DNA of 64,000 nucleotides from Candidatus Pacearchaeota archaeon (GCA_023144035.1 JAGLGM010000001.1:237764-301763); one strand, 5' to 3'. Counted from the stretch's first letter, positions 1 through 10,223 are shown. Numbers and translations are program-made. The notes: generated by a model from the letters alone, not told the origin.

Positions 1-118
1 CTTAGCTAGACAAAATATATTAACAAAAGGAACAATTCTTGAAACAGAACTTGGAAAAGTAAAGATAACAAATAGACCTTCTCAAGAAAGTATGATTAAT
101 GGTATTTTAATTGAATAA
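1..118 (+). CDS. rps8e: Small ribosomal subunit protein eS8, 3' end only
   Basis: The window opens inside a gene read in the frame starting at base 2, with stop TAA at 116-118. The 38 visible residues contain ARQNILTKGTILETELGK followed by TNRPSQESMINGILIE. This matches the conserved C-terminus of archaeal eS8 (an ARRNI-TKGAIIETEIGKA...TSRPGQDG-like pattern known for the family). eS8 is a primary small-subunit protein that binds 16S rRNA. The rest of the gene lies left of the window. TFB follows about 146 bases later from its own promoter. Confidence 0.85.
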   Translation, partial: LARQNILTKGTILETELGKVKITNRPSQESMINGILIE

Positions 119-197
119 AGTAAACTATAAGAGATTAATAAAATATTTAACCTAAATTTTCAAATAACTTTTACCACTTTTATTGACTACAAAAAAC

Positions 198-228
198 AAA
201 AGCTTTTTAAAGCCAAAAGCTTTTTAAA
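198..228 (+). promoter_or_regulatory. Duplicated TATA-like promoter element of the TFB gene
   Basis: The 14-mer AAAAGCTTTTTAAA occurs twice, at 198-211 and 215-228, 17 bases apart. Each copy contains TTTTTAAA, the TATA-like motif also seen before eL42 (10583-10591). The second copy lies about 40 bases before the TFB ATG, which fits a short leader given the usual ~26-base TATA-to-start spacing in archaea. Two identical boxes could give two start sites, or one could act as a competing TBP/TFB site; that is inference. Confidence 0.55.
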
Positions 229-264
229 CCTTTGTATTAAACTTTATAATAACAAAAATCTAAC

Positions 265-1191
265 ATGGCTTTTATAAAAAAATGTCCTGAATGTGACAGC
301 ATTAACCTTACTTATGATTCTCATCTAGGTGAAGTAATTTGTAATGATTGCGGATTAGTAATTGAAGAAAAAATGGTTGACACTGGAATCGATTTACAAG
401 GAAAATTTGATAAAGGTGAAAAAAAAGGAAGAGGCGGAGCACCAATAAGTATGCAAAAATTTGATAAAGGTTTAACCACAAATGTTGGTGAAATTTCCGA
501 TATCTATAAATTAGATCCAAAACAAACAAGAAAATTTTTAAGATTAAAAAAATGGCAAGAAAGAGTCTCAACTTCTATTGAAAGAAATTTAAGACTTGCT
601 ATGGCAGAACTAAGAGTTATTGCTTCATATCTTAATCTTCCAAATGTTGTAAGAGATGAAGCTTCAAGAATTTATAATTATGTTTTACAAAGAGGTTTAG
701 TAAGAGGAAGAAGTATGGAATCTGTAATTGCTGCTTGTTTATATGCTGCTTGTAGATCATATAATATTCCAAGAACTTTAGATGAAATGGCAACTGCTTC
801 AGATGTTGAAAGAAAAGAAATAGGAAGAACCTATAGATTTATTATAAGAAAATTAGGAATTAAAGTTAAACAAAGCTCTCCTAAAGATTATATTTCAAGA
901 TTTTCTTCTGTATTAAAATTATCACCTAGAACACAAAATGATGCATTAAAAGTATTACAACAAGCAGAAAATGTTGAATTAACCTCTGGAAGAGGTCCTG
1001 CAGGTATTGCAGCTGCTGCATTATATGTTGCTGCTTTAATGAATGATGAAAAAAAGACTCAAAGAGAAGTTGCAGATATTGCAGGAATAACAGAAGTAAC
1101 AATTAGAAATAGATATAAAGAATTAATAGACAAACTTAATCTAGAAGAAAAAATTAAGCAAAAAGAAAAAGAATTTAGTAAGAAAAAATAA
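265..1191 (+). CDS. tfb: Transcription initiation factor IIB (TFB)
   Basis: This is archaeal TFB, which bridges TBP bound at the TATA box to RNA polymerase and reads the BRE. The N-terminal zinc ribbon has C7, C10, C26 and C29. A B-reader/linker region covers roughly 35-105, followed by two cyclin-like repeats at about 110-200 and 205-300, each with the usual alanine-rich helices (ESVIAACLYAACRSY; AGIAAAALYVAALM). The second repeat ends in a helix-turn-helix-like segment with ITEVTIRNRYKEL. The length of 308 residues is normal. The ATG at 265 follows a duplicated TATA element. It sits alone between eS8 and a convergent tRNA-Leu. Confidence 0.97.
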   Translation: MAFIKKCPECDSINLTYDSHLGEVICNDCGLVIEEKMVDTGIDLQGKFDKGEKKGRGGAPISMQKFDKGLTTNVGEISDIYKLDPKQTRKFLRLKKWQERVSTSIERNLRLAMAELRVIASYLNLPNVVRDEASRIYNYVLQRGLVRGRSMESVIAACLYAACRSYNIPRTLDEMATASDVERKEIGRTYRFIIRKLGIKVKQSSPKDYISRFSSVLKLSPRTQNDALKVLQQAENVELTSGRGPAGIAAAALYVAALMNDEKKTQREVADIAGITEVTIRNRYKELIDKLNLEEKIKQKEKEFSKKK

Positions 1192-1222
1192 TTTTATTCT
1201 AAACAAATTTATAAATATAAAA

Positions 1223-1306
1223 TGCGGAGTAAAGGATTCGAACCTTTGTAGGCACTAAGCCAATAGGTCCTAAACCTACCCCGTTTGACCACTCCGGCAA
1301 CTCCGC
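1223..1306 (-). tRNA. tRNA-Leu (UAG)
   Basis: Read on the minus strand, the acceptor stem is GCGGAGU paired with ACUCCGC, with discriminator A. The anticodon stem-loop is GUAGG-UUUAGGA-CCUAU, giving anticodon UAG. A long variable arm (class II) and the T-loop GGTTCGAATCC are present. CCA is not encoded. The gene is convergent with TFB and directly downstream of the giant surface-protein operon. Confidence 0.93.
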
Positions 1307-1346
1307 CTAAAATTATCACAAATTTATAATATAAAAAGCTTTAGAA

Positions 1347-4300
1347 TTAAACAATATAAGGTTTCCAATACATATAAACAGGATGTTGATCGTCTGTAAT
1401 ATATTCACGATAATATCTAAAGGTATCTCCATCTCCATTCCAATCAAATAATTCAGCATATCCTAAATCTCTATCTAGCCATTTAATGAAAATAGCATTA
1501 TGTGGGTTTTTATTAGCACCATAAATATATGAAATTACATATCCTTTATCAAGCCCACTTAATTTAGTAGATTCTACAAAATTTTCTTTTCCATTATTAA
1601 AATCGCAATTTTCAGGATAATTGGGTACTTGAAAAATACTGCCATCTATTGTTTTTCCTATTTCAGGATAATCTCTTCCTAAAGTATCAGAATAAACACA
1701 AGAACTTAATCCAACTCCAGCTTTTGCATAAACAAATGACGCTGCTTTAAAGCAATCAGCATATTCACTAGATGATGCTCCTTCCAAATCTATTGCTGCT
1801 TGTAAAACTTTTAATTGAGGATTTGTTAAAGTTTTAACACTTTCTAATACTTCTACAGGCTCACATATTTCTTCTTGTTCTTCATTTTCTAAATTCCCTA
1901 TCTCTGCAAGATTAGGATTGTCAAGAAGTATCTCTATAATTCTATTATAATTAAAAAGAATTGCAGATCCTAATTTTTTACTTTTTCCATCTAATAAATT
2001 TATCAAAAGAATATATTCTTGAGGAATTTCATCTACAGAAGAAACCTTTGTTGCAGACCCATAAGCATCGCCTCTATAAGAAGTTCTTGATTTATCAAAT
2101 ATATCAGTTACTTCATTCCAATTTCTTTTATCATATCCCCAAACCCATCTAGAATCATATTTAAAGTAAATTCTTTTAACTTCTTCTACATTAGAAAGCT
2201 TAAAAATTTCTTCAGTAAACTCCAATGGAAAGTTGAAAAATTTAATTATTGGTTCGCTAAAGGTGATAGTTTCATCATCAAACAATAATGAAACATCCAC
2301 AAGAGTTTCAATTCCAGAAAAATAATTTTCAGATTTTAATTTATTAACTAAAATAGAATCATATTTTCCAAATTCTAAATCTTTTAAATCATCTGAATTA
2401 ACTGAAATCCACCCTTCACCAGATTTAGGAGTTGACTTATCATATGAAACATACCATTGATTATTTCTGAATTGCAAATATAAATTTTCATCTTCAGGAA
2501 CCATGCTCAACGCACGCCAATCTTTAAACTCTAAAATAGAACTCTCAAAACTATTAGAGGTGAAAAAAGCCCCAATTTCATTCAAGCTTATTGGTTCTTG
2601 AATAATAGTTTCATCTTTCTCCTTTAATTTAGATGAGTCTGTCATCCAATCTTCAAGATCCAATTCTCCCTCTTCTTGACTTAATTTATATTGATCATAT
2701 AATGCAATAGCAATTTCAGCATATGCATCTCCTCTAAGAAATAATAAAGATGCTTTTTCATTATTAAAGAAAACTTGATCTATAAGTTCATTAATTAAAT
2801 TTATTTTTTCTATATTTGAATTTGCATTTCCTATTTTTTCTATTTCACTATCAAAAGCAGCGCCTGTTTTATATCCTCCTTCACTTGCTAAAATCTCTTG
2901 ATAATTTTGAGTAGTCACATCTAAAACTTCTTCTTCAAGATTTTCAAAATCAATTGCCTTTTCTACACTTTGAGTATCAAGCCAACATTTTAAATTATTA
3001 TCTCCACAATATCCTACTTCAACCCAACGAGAACCCTCTAATCCAGCATAATTATCTGTTCCTTCTCCAGGATTTCTTGTTGCACAAATTCTTATTACAC
3101 CTTCATTATATATAGAAGGATTCAATAAATCTTCTGCTCCTGCTTGAATATTTGGATTTAATAAACTATACAAACTCGAAGTTCCTGAAATACAACTTGA
3201 TTCTGTTTTAATATCTGTTTGACTTGCTTGCTGTGTTAAATAACTATCTCCAATATAATTAACTGCAAAATTAGTTGTAACTTCTTTAAATCCACATTCT
3301 TCTTGCCCATTGACCATTATACATAATTCTCTATAACCAGAAGGAGCTGTAAAATCCTTTGTCTCTGAAGCATATTCTCCTTTAGGAATATATCCTGTAG
3401 CAACATCTATTTGAAACATTGTATCTTGATAATAAGAACTTCCTATATCTCCTTTAAAGTAAACCCTATAATAAGTGCCCCTATCTTTTCCAGCATAAAT
3501 ATGATAAGATACTTTGTATTGAGATTGAGGAGGATTTGTCACAGTTGTAAAAGGTATTTCATTAAATCTTCCATAAAATTGAACAGGTGAATCAGGAGTT
3601 GTTATAGCATCTAATAAACCACTTCCATCAGGATATTTAAGTGAAATAAAATTATCACAAGCAATTTCTTGTCCTGCTTCTTCTACAGAACGTGCTTTAA
3701 ATGCTTGATATGAGTTTTGTGCATAATATTGTGCAAAATAGTTTACAGAACTTTCTGCTCTTTGCCATGCATCTGCAACACCTAAATATTCTCCCCCTCC
3801 ACGACTCCCTCCTTTTCCTCCACTTATAATTATTTCAGTAAGTTTAGGTATTCCGAATTTTGCAATTGGTAATGCTTGTCTATAAAAATATTCACAAAGA
3901 TAAACACTTTGAATCTCATCGCAAACTCCAACTGTTTGACCTGTCTCTAAACTTGTTTGTAAACAATCTTGATATGAACTAAAAATAGACAATAAACCAT
4001 CTAATCCTGCTTGCACACCAGTTAAACAAACAGGAACATATATTCCTTCTTGAGCATTAGGAAGACACAATGCAATACTTCCAATTATTCCAGATTGGAC
4101 AACATCTTTAACAGGATAATTTCCTCCAAAATCACATCTACTTGAAGGGCAAATAACAGGATCACATACATTAAATAAAGTATTACAATCTTTTGGAGAC
4201 ATAAAATCTTGACATTTTATTCCAGGAACATCTACAGCAGGATTTCCAACTTTGATTCTTTTTCTATTTATAGTAACAAATCTTGCCCCTGCCTTGTATG

Positions 4301-7300
4301 CATTTTGAGCTTCCATAACTGCATCACTTGCTGCCCTCATTAAAGAGCTTACTTTTCCTTTATCGGAAATTCCTGGGAATTGATTTGAAACATCACCTTG
4401 AAGAGAAATTACAGACCTACAAATATCATCTCCCCTACGATTTTCTTCCCTTCCATTTCTTCCAACATTACATAAATAATAACTTTCAACTCTCCCAGAT
4501 TTACTATATGTTGCTATTCCACCAAATACAGGTAAATCTTGACTAACAGAAACATACCACCCTTCATCTATATCAAATGGAACAATCGCAGGATATCCCT
4601 TATATGGTTCTGTTTCATAATAACTTACTTCTGCATTTTTGTAAGTATTTGCATATGTTGAATCATCATATTTTTGAAATCCACTAATTCTCTTTGTGAT
4701 TTTTTCAATTGTATCTTCATCTGTAATTAAATTCCCATTTGTATTATATAAATTTTTAACAATATAATCAGTAGAACTAACTGCCTCTAATTCAGCTAAA
4801 TAACCTATATTACTAAAAATTACTAACTCTACAGGAACATTTGCTCCAATATTTCCATGCCCTTTTGTACCTGTTATTCCACCACTATAAACCCCTGTAA
4901 CAGATTCAGATTCACCATAAATCCCTCCTCCTACATTTAATAAAACATTATTTTTATTTAACTCATTTAATATTGAGAATTTTTTAACCTCATCTTGAGA
5001 ATTAATTTGAACATCTAAAAAAGTAGAATATAAATTCTCTTTAGCTAATTTCTTAATATCACTTGAAACAGTATCACTTGATAACACCTTTGTATAAAGA
5101 TCAATATCTCTTAATTGTTCAACACTATATTTATTTTCTTCAAATCCTTGTGTTGAAAGAACCTCTTTCATATTTACGAGATTTATTGTCTCACTATTTC
5201 CTTTTGGGTCCACAAAAGTATTTCCTAAACTATCTAAATTTGTTCTAACTTTTTTAGAATATTCTTCAACAAATTTTGTTGTGTCTATAACATTAGTAGA
5301 AAAAAGAGTTTCAGAAGTTCCATATTTATCTTGTATTGTTTTTATTTCTGTATTTTGAGTATCCATAAATGAATAAAGAGTATCAACATCTCTATCAATA
5401 TTCTCTGATTCTTTAATCAAACATTGTTCTTGTGTAGAATATGTTCCTACAGAAACTAAATTATCACACTGTTCATACCACCCTCCATCTCCATTCATTA
5501 TCTCTCCTCTCGCAATTCCTTTTCCACCTGTATTATCTAAATAATTTTTAACAGTTAAATAAGCACTTGTTCCAATACAAGCTCCTTTCATAGTTTTCAC
5601 AAACTTTTCAAGACCTACTGAAATAGAAGACCATTTTTTAATTTCCTCATCTAAATTATCTATTTTTTCTTGTGTTTTTTCAGGAGATAATTGAATATTT
5701 CTTTTGTCAATATTTACTCTAAAATTAAAACTAGCATTTGTTTGAGCATAATCAATATTTGGAATTAATGAAACTTTAGCAACTTTTTTTAATTTAACTT
5801 CTAATAAAGTTAAAGTATATCCAGAATTAAAAGTCTCAGGTGCATTTAATGAAATCCATTCTGATTTATCTTCTATAAGATTTCCTAAAGTAGTACTTTT
5901 TCTAATATTTAATTTAAGTTTTGCAGAATCTTCTTCTAAATCTTCTAACATAAAATATTCATCTTCAGAAGCATCTAAATAAATAACATCATTTTTTGTT
6001 AAAGTATAAGTAGAAACATCTCCTGTAGGATAATTAACTCTAATTCTAGCACTATATTCATATTCAGTAGGTTCATAAACTCCTTCAAAAGAAATTTGAG
6101 AAATATGATTATCAATTAAAACATTTGTAATTGAAGTTGTTGAGCTAGACATTTTCATAGCATTTTTACAAGCTTCTAAAGATTTTTTAGAATCAGGATA
6201 TTTTTGTTTAAATTCATCACACAACTCTGCCATTGTTTGTTTTTGATTTAATTCATTTGCTAAATTTATTAAATTAAATAATGCGCTTTCTCCAAGAGTT
6301 TCATCTCTATCTTCATTTTTTTCATCTGGATAACTATTTATAAGAGTTCTATAATCATCTACTGCTAAATTAAATTCATTTTCAATTTCTTCTGGAAGTT
6401 TAGTATTATATGTCTCTGAAAAACCAATAAGTTCTACATTTGTTCCAAATTTATCATCCTCTTCTTTAAAATCAACACGTCTAAAACCATTATTCTCTAA
6501 TGCCCATTGTAAAAGCCTATTTTGTAGATTTAAATAAGAACCTGATACTGCAGATATTTGTTGGAAAATATTTGGATCCTCAAATCCTTTATTAAAATCA
6601 GACCTTTTAGCAATTGCTGTAACAGATTTAATTTCTTCTAAAGTAAGTTTAGGGTTAATTCCCTTTTTTTCTTCAGAACGAACAGCCATTAAATAAACAT
6701 ATAAATTATTTTCTTCACCTGTATTTCCTGTTGTTCCTGCATAACCAAGAAAAACTTTTCTATCTTCATCTTCATATAAAAAGTCTCCAACTGTAACATT
6801 TCTCTCAACATCATTAATCTTTAACAAAATATTAGGAGTTATTCTAAGACTAAATGCTCCGGTGTGAAATCCTTCTCTATCTTCTCCACAACTTAATCTA
6901 ACTTCTGAATTAATTCCACTTTTTTCTAAAGAAATTACTTTACAATTATTTTCTAAAAACCTCTCTCCTTGTTTAACTTCAACAGGATTTCCATTTATAT
7001 TAAATCTTGCTCTTGTATCTGGATTTTCAAGATCATCTAATCTTAATCTCATTGTTGCTAAACAAAAATCAAAACCAGGAATATAAAGTTCATTTGAGGT
7101 CTCTCCTTTTTGCAATGTAACTGTTGAATAAATCATTTTATTATCTCCTTGACCTAAAATTCCTCCTCTAGACTTATCAGAATAAATAGAAATTGTTGCT
7201 TCATTGTCATAAACTCCTTCTGCTCTCAAATATCCTCTTCCATCCCAAAAACTATATTGTTTATATTTTTCTCCCCAATCATTTTCATCTAAAACAGGAA

Positions 7301-7874
7301 GATAAAAACTAGATTGTCCAACCCCGAAAGCATTTTGAATATCATATCTAATTCTTGCTGTTAAATTTCCTTCAACATATTCTGGCATTGCAGATTCATT
7401 TTCTTGTTTTCTTAATACAATTACTGCATACCCAATATTATCTAAAATAACTGGTTGAGATAATTCATTTTGATAAGGATTTAAAGCACCTTCTACAGGA
7501 TGAAAACCAACAGTTGCAACTTCTTGAGGATATTTTCCAGTAATTGTCATTGTTTTTATTGCTTGAACATCTATCAAAGGATTCATTTGTGTTGCAGAAA
7601 TTGGACAAAATACTGGAACATTTTGTTCTTCTAAAAGATCACTCCTAACCATTGCTGGTTCACAACCTAAAGGACTTATTTGAAGAATAAAATCTTGTCC
7701 TGCTTGACACATTTTATCATCATACATTCCAGTTCCAAGAAAATTATTTCTATCATAAGGTCCATATTGAACATAATTTGTTTGAGAACGATAATAAGCC
7801 ATAGCAAATGATGTAAGCAAAAGAATTCCTATTAAAAAGAAGATTCCTAGTTTTATTGATTTATTTATTTTCAT
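1347..7874 (-). CDS. Giant secreted surface protein with NlpC/P60-like C-terminal domain
   Basis: This 2175-residue protein starts with a signal peptide or signal anchor (hydrophobic stretch about 9-26 ending in AMA). It is then almost wholly extracellular, with scattered cysteines and long beta-rich regions. A helical TPR-like stretch lies near 530-610 (LFNLINLANELNQ). The last ~157 residues look like an NlpC/P60- or CHAP-type papain-fold domain: C2041 opens a helix (YADCFKAASFVYAKAG), H2125 lies in NPHNAIFIKWLD and D2144 in AELFDW. If active it would be a peptidase or amidase acting outside the cell; no catalytic proof is visible. The start overlaps the stop of the 608-residue upstream gene by ATGA, so the two are translationally coupled. 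Repeated ITG/beta segments suggest an S-layer-associated or envelope-spanning role. I do not recognise a named family for the body of the protein. Confidence 0.75.
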   Translation of the reverse strand: MKINKSIKLGIFFLIGILLLTSFAMAYYRSQTNYVQYGPYDRNNFLGTGMYDDKMCQAGQDFILQISPLGCEPAMVRSDLLEEQNVPVFCPISATQMNPLIDVQAIKTMTITGKYPQEVATVGFHPVEGALNPYQNELSQPVILDNIGYAVIVLRKQENESAMPEYVEGNLTARIRYDIQNAFGVGQSSFYLPVLDENDWGEKYKQYSFWDGRGYLRAEGVYDNEATISIYSDKSRGGILGQGDNKMIYSTVTLQKGETSNELYIPGFDFCLATMRLRLDDLENPDTRARFNINGNPVEVKQGERFLENNCKVISLEKSGINSEVRLSCGEDREGFHTGAFSLRITPNILLKINDVERNVTVGDFLYEDEDRKVFLGYAGTTGNTGEENNLYVYLMAVRSEEKKGINPKLTLEEIKSVTAIAKRSDFNKGFEDPNIFQQISAVSGSYLNLQNRLLQWALENNGFRRVDFKEEDDKFGTNVELIGFSETYNTKLPEEIENEFNLAVDDYRTLINSYPDEKNEDRDETLGESALFNLINLANELNQKQTMAELCDEFKQKYPDSKKSLEACKNAMKMSSSTTSITNVLIDNHISQISFEGVYEPTEYEYSARIRVNYPTGDVSTYTLTKNDVIYLDASEDEYFMLEDLEEDSAKLKLNIRKSTTLGNLIEDKSEWISLNAPETFNSGYTLTLLEVKLKKVAKVSLIPNIDYAQTNASFNFRVNIDKRNIQLSPEKTQEKIDNLDEEIKKWSSISVGLEKFVKTMKGACIGTSAYLTVKNYLDNTGGKGIARGEIMNGDGGWYEQCDNLVSVGTYSTQEQCLIKESENIDRDVDTLYSFMDTQNTEIKTIQDKYGTSETLFSTNVIDTTKFVEEYSKKVRTNLDSLGNTFVDPKGNSETINLVNMKEVLSTQGFEENKYSVEQLRDIDLYTKVLSSDTVSSDIKKLAKENLYSTFLDVQINSQDEVKKFSILNELNKNNVLLNVGGGIYGESESVTGVYSGGITGTKGHGNIGANVPVELVIFSNIGYLAELEAVSSTDYIVKNLYNTNGNLITDEDTIEKITKRISGFQKYDDSTYANTYKNAEVSYYETEPYKGYPAIVPFDIDEGWYVSVSQDLPVFGGIATYSKSGRVESYYLCNVGRNGREENRRGDDICRSVISLQGDVSNQFPGISDKGKVSSLMRAASDAVMEAQNAYKAGARFVTINRKRIKVGNPAVDVPGIKCQDFMSPKDCNTLFNVCDPVICPSSRCDFGGNYPVKDVVQSGIIGSIALCLPNAQEGIYVPVCLTGVQAGLDGLLSIFSSYQDCLQTSLETGQTVGVCDEIQSVYLCEYFYRQALPIAKFGIPKLTEIIISGGKGGSRGGGEYLGVADAWQRAESSVNYFAQYYAQNSYQAFKARSVEEAGQEIACDNFISLKYPDGSGLLDAITTPDSPVQFYGRFNEIPFTTVTNPPQSQYKVSYHIYAGKDRGTYYRVYFKGDIGSSYYQDTMFQIDVATGYIPKGEYASETKDFTAPSGYRELCIMVNGQEECGFKEVTTNFAVNYIGDSYLTQQASQTDIKTESSCISGTSSLYSLLNPNIQAGAEDLLNPSIYNEGVIRICATRNPGEGTDNYAGLEGSRWVEVGYCGDNNLKCWLDTQSVEKAIDFENLEEEVLDVTTQNYQEILASEGGYKTGAAFDSEIEKIGNANSNIEKINLINELIDQVFFNNEKASLLFLRGDAYAEIAIALYDQYKLSQEEGELDLEDWMTDSSKLKEKDETIIQEPISLNEIGAFFTSNSFESSILEFKDWRALSMVPEDENLYLQFRNNQWYVSYDKSTPKSGEGWISVNSDDLKDLEFGKYDSILVNKLKSENYFSGIETLVDVSLLFDDETITFSEPIIKFFNFPLEFTEEIFKLSNVEEVKRIYFKYDSRWVWGYDKRNWNEVTDIFDKSRTSYRGDAYGSATKVSSVDEIPQEYILLINLLDGKSKKLGSAILFNYNRIIEILLDNPNLAEIGNLENEEQEEICEPVEVLESVKTLTNPQLKVLQAAIDLEGASSSEYADCFKAASFVYAKAGVGLSSCVYSDTLGRDYPEIGKTIDGSIFQVPNYPENCDFNNGKENFVESTKLSGLDKGYVISYIYGANKNPHNAIFIKWLDRDLGYAELFDWNGDGDTFRYYREYITDDQHPVYMYWKPYIV

Positions 7875-9697
7875 GTGAAAAAGATATCTAACCCTTTAGT
7901 TTCAAATAACATATAATTTTCTTGTAATTGGTCTAAAGAAGTTGGTTCTAGTAAACTTTCTGCATTTATTTCAATTGTATTAGAATTTTGTAATTGATAA
8001 TCTGTAATATAATAAACTTCTTTTCCTCCTCCTGCCAAAGCACTTGAAACAATTTGAGAAGGAAGAGTTATTTCAAAACATTTTTCTTGTGTTAATCCTA
8101 CAATTCCTCCAATTCCAGATTTTGGCATTTCTATACATTCTTCATAAGTTGATTCTTCTAACTCTAAAGAAGAGTCTTGATAAATATAAACATTAATATC
8201 ATAATCTCCTTCACTTAATTCAACTGTTTTAGTGTCTGGATAAACAATTGTTTTTGTTAAATCCTCTGAAACAAAACTAATTATTGCTTCACCATTATAA
8301 GAATTCCAGTCTAATTTTAAATCAACATTTCGCTCATAAATTCTATCCATTTCAATATAAACACCTTCAGATTCAATTACAGAATAAAGATATTTTGTTT
8401 CTTCAAATCCGTCTGCTTTAGCAACAATATATCCATTTATACATTGTGGAAATTCTGATTCTAAAACTCCGTTTGAAGAAGTTTCTCCAATTAAACAAGT
8501 ATTTCCAAAACACTCATAAGAAATTTCTGCTTGAACAGGAATTAAATTAGAATCATACATATTAACTTCAACTAAAGTATTTTTATAGTTACAAAATTCA
8601 GTATCTGTATAATCCACAGCCTCTCCTTCCAAAGATTCTCGAGGATTATTTCCTTTAATAATTACAGCCATTGGAAATTGAAAAATTTCTTCACCATCAT
8701 AAACTTGAACTAATACAGGATATTTTATATCATATACATAATGATATGAAACATAACAAAATCCTAAAACACCTAAACCTGCTTGATTTCCAACAGGATT
8801 TGCAATCATTAATGCTCCTTCAGAAGGATTTACTTCAAAATTATGAGGCCAATTTTGAGAAGTTAAAAATCTTACATCTTCATTTACAGGTAAATCAACT
8901 ACAAAATAATCTTTAGCTTCTCCTTTTGATTTTAGAGCCATAGTATTTATTTCAATTGCTTCATATAAATCATCAAAAACTTCTTCAGCATTCCAAACTT
9001 TTGGCGAACAACTTAATTCAACCCCATCAACAGGAGCATAAAGTCTCAAAGTATCAATAGAATATTCTTCTAAAAACAATTGACTTTGCTCTTCATCATA
9101 AACTTTTATAGCAGAATCATAAAGTTTTCCTAACTTAGAATTAACTACCACATCATGATTATTAACTAAAGCAATTTCATCGCCTTTTTCAATTGTTAAA
9201 TCCATTTTTAAATTAATCTCAATTTCACTATTTTGTATTTCAATACTTGCTTTTGGATCTTCAGAATAAATTACATATCCTGAATCATAATAAGCATCAA
9301 AAGAACATTCAGATATTCTTTGTTCTATAAATCCCTCTAATTCCTCTTCCATATTTTTTTTAGAAGGAATTTGTTCTTTCTCTATATTATTTCCAGAAAC
9401 ATAATACCAATAAGGAATTGGATTTCCTAAAAAATTAAGTTGAGATGAAAAAGGCATATAAGCAGAACCAGGTTCAAATTCAGGCATTTCAATATATCCT
9501 CCTTGACTCATTAAAATATTTGCTCCAACTAAAGTATCTTCTTCTAAACAAGATAAAAAAGAATTATAAATAGGTTGCATAGAAACTGGAATATTTGAAA
9601 CTGAAATTTTATCTCTAAATATAAAAAAACCTGCAACTGCTGCAACAATTATTATTGCAAGAATTATAAAAATAGTTACTTGTGCTTTTTTATTCAT
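7871..9697 (-). CDS. Pilin-like membrane-anchored extracellular protein (608 aa)
   Basis: The N-terminus MNKKAQVTIFIILAIIIVAA resembles an archaeal class III (prepilin-type) signal: a short basic head, KKA then Q, followed by a 20-residue hydrophobic helix. The rest is a large predicted extracellular domain with paired cysteines (for example SECSF, ECFGNTC, EECIEMPK) and beta-rich segments. The C-terminus ends in a short hydrophobic LDIFFT. The gene is coupled to both neighbours: an 8-base overlap with the 44-residue gene upstream and a 4-base overlap with the giant surface protein downstream. The prepilin peptidase at 38277 could process it. No family name is claimed; a structural partner of the giant protein is inferred from the operon. 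Confidence 0.65.
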   Translation of the reverse strand: MNKKAQVTIFIILAIIIVAAVAGFFIFRDKISVSNIPVSMQPIYNSFLSCLEEDTLVGANILMSQGGYIEMPEFEPGSAYMPFSSQLNFLGNPIPYWYYVSGNNIEKEQIPSKKNMEEELEGFIEQRISECSFDAYYDSGYVIYSEDPKASIEIQNSEIEINLKMDLTIEKGDEIALVNNHDVVVNSKLGKLYDSAIKVYDEEQSQLFLEEYSIDTLRLYAPVDGVELSCSPKVWNAEEVFDDLYEAIEINTMALKSKGEAKDYFVVDLPVNEDVRFLTSQNWPHNFEVNPSEGALMIANPVGNQAGLGVLGFCYVSYHYVYDIKYPVLVQVYDGEEIFQFPMAVIIKGNNPRESLEGEAVDYTDTEFCNYKNTLVEVNMYDSNLIPVQAEISYECFGNTCLIGETSSNGVLESEFPQCINGYIVAKADGFEETKYLYSVIESEGVYIEMDRIYERNVDLKLDWNSYNGEAIISFVSEDLTKTIVYPDTKTVELSEGDYDINVYIYQDSSLELEESTYEECIEMPKSGIGGIVGLTQEKCFEITLPSQIVSSALAGGGKEVYYITDYQLQNSNTIEINAESLLEPTSLDQLQENYMLFETKGLDIFFT

Positions 9698-9824
9698 TTT
9701 CTACCTCCAAACCAAGTTTTTTCTTGATTAAATCAATAATTTCTGTATTAATATCTTTTTTAATAGATTCTTTAAATTTTTTCCAAAGTTTCTCATCCTC
9801 TATAAGAAGTAAATATTTTTTCAT
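9690..9824 (-). CDS. Small charged protein heading the surface-protein operon (44 aa)
   Basis: An ATG at 9824 opens a 44-residue protein, MKKYLLLIEDEKLWKKFKES then a lysine-rich helical tail, ending in GLEVENE. Its stop overlaps the start of the 608-residue gene by 8 bases, and GGAGG lies just before that start. The composition is helical and charged with no membrane span, like small ribbon-helix-helix-type or coiled peptides, but no motif is decisive. The tight overlap and Lys/Glu-rich codon use argue that it is translated. The function is unknown; autoregulation of the operon is possible. Confidence 0.5.
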   Translation of the reverse strand: MKKYLLLIEDEKLWKKFKESIKKDINTEIIDLIKKKLGLEVENE

Positions 9825-9957
9825 ATATGTTATCCTCTCTCTTTTAAGAAAATTTTAATATATAAATGTTTCTTAATAATTTATTTAGTTACTAAGTAAG
9901 TTAGTAAGTATTAGTCCTTTTATGTTATAAATAGTTAAAATAATAATTTATAAAAAA

Positions 9958-10164
9958 TTAATAATGAAAATTCATTTTTCGAACCTTACTTACTCTAAAA
10001 TAATTAATTGCTCCAAGAATTATTAAGATAGCTCCAACTAAAATAATCCATTTATCTAATTGAGTTATAAACTCTGGAAAAATTATAAATCCTAAAGATA
10101 AATTAAGAAAATATAATCCAAATACAAGATATACTAAAAACCCTATAAAAGCCCCTTTTTTCAT
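9958..10164 (-). CDS. Small two-span membrane protein (68 aa)
   Basis: This is a short membrane protein with two hydrophobic segments, about residues 5-31 and 36-55, joined by a short acidic loop (PEFITQLDK) and closed by a basic tail (RVSKVRKMNFHY). ATG at 10164 is the only sensible start. It stands alone between the surface-protein operon and the repeat array. No conserved motif is recognised and the function is unknown. Confidence 0.55.
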   Translation of the reverse strand: MKKGAFIGFLVYLVFGLYFLNLSLGFIIFPEFITQLDKWIILVGAILIILGAINYFRVSKVRKMNFHY

Positions 10165-10223
10165 AATTATAATTATAAATCAACATATTTAAATATTTCT
10201 GGAAATAAAAAGAAATAAGGTTT

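Noticed and set aside
1961..2152. Small plus-strand reading frame inside the giant surface-protein gene
   Set aside because: It is antisense to a long, well-formed gene and has low-complexity composition typical of a shadow frame.
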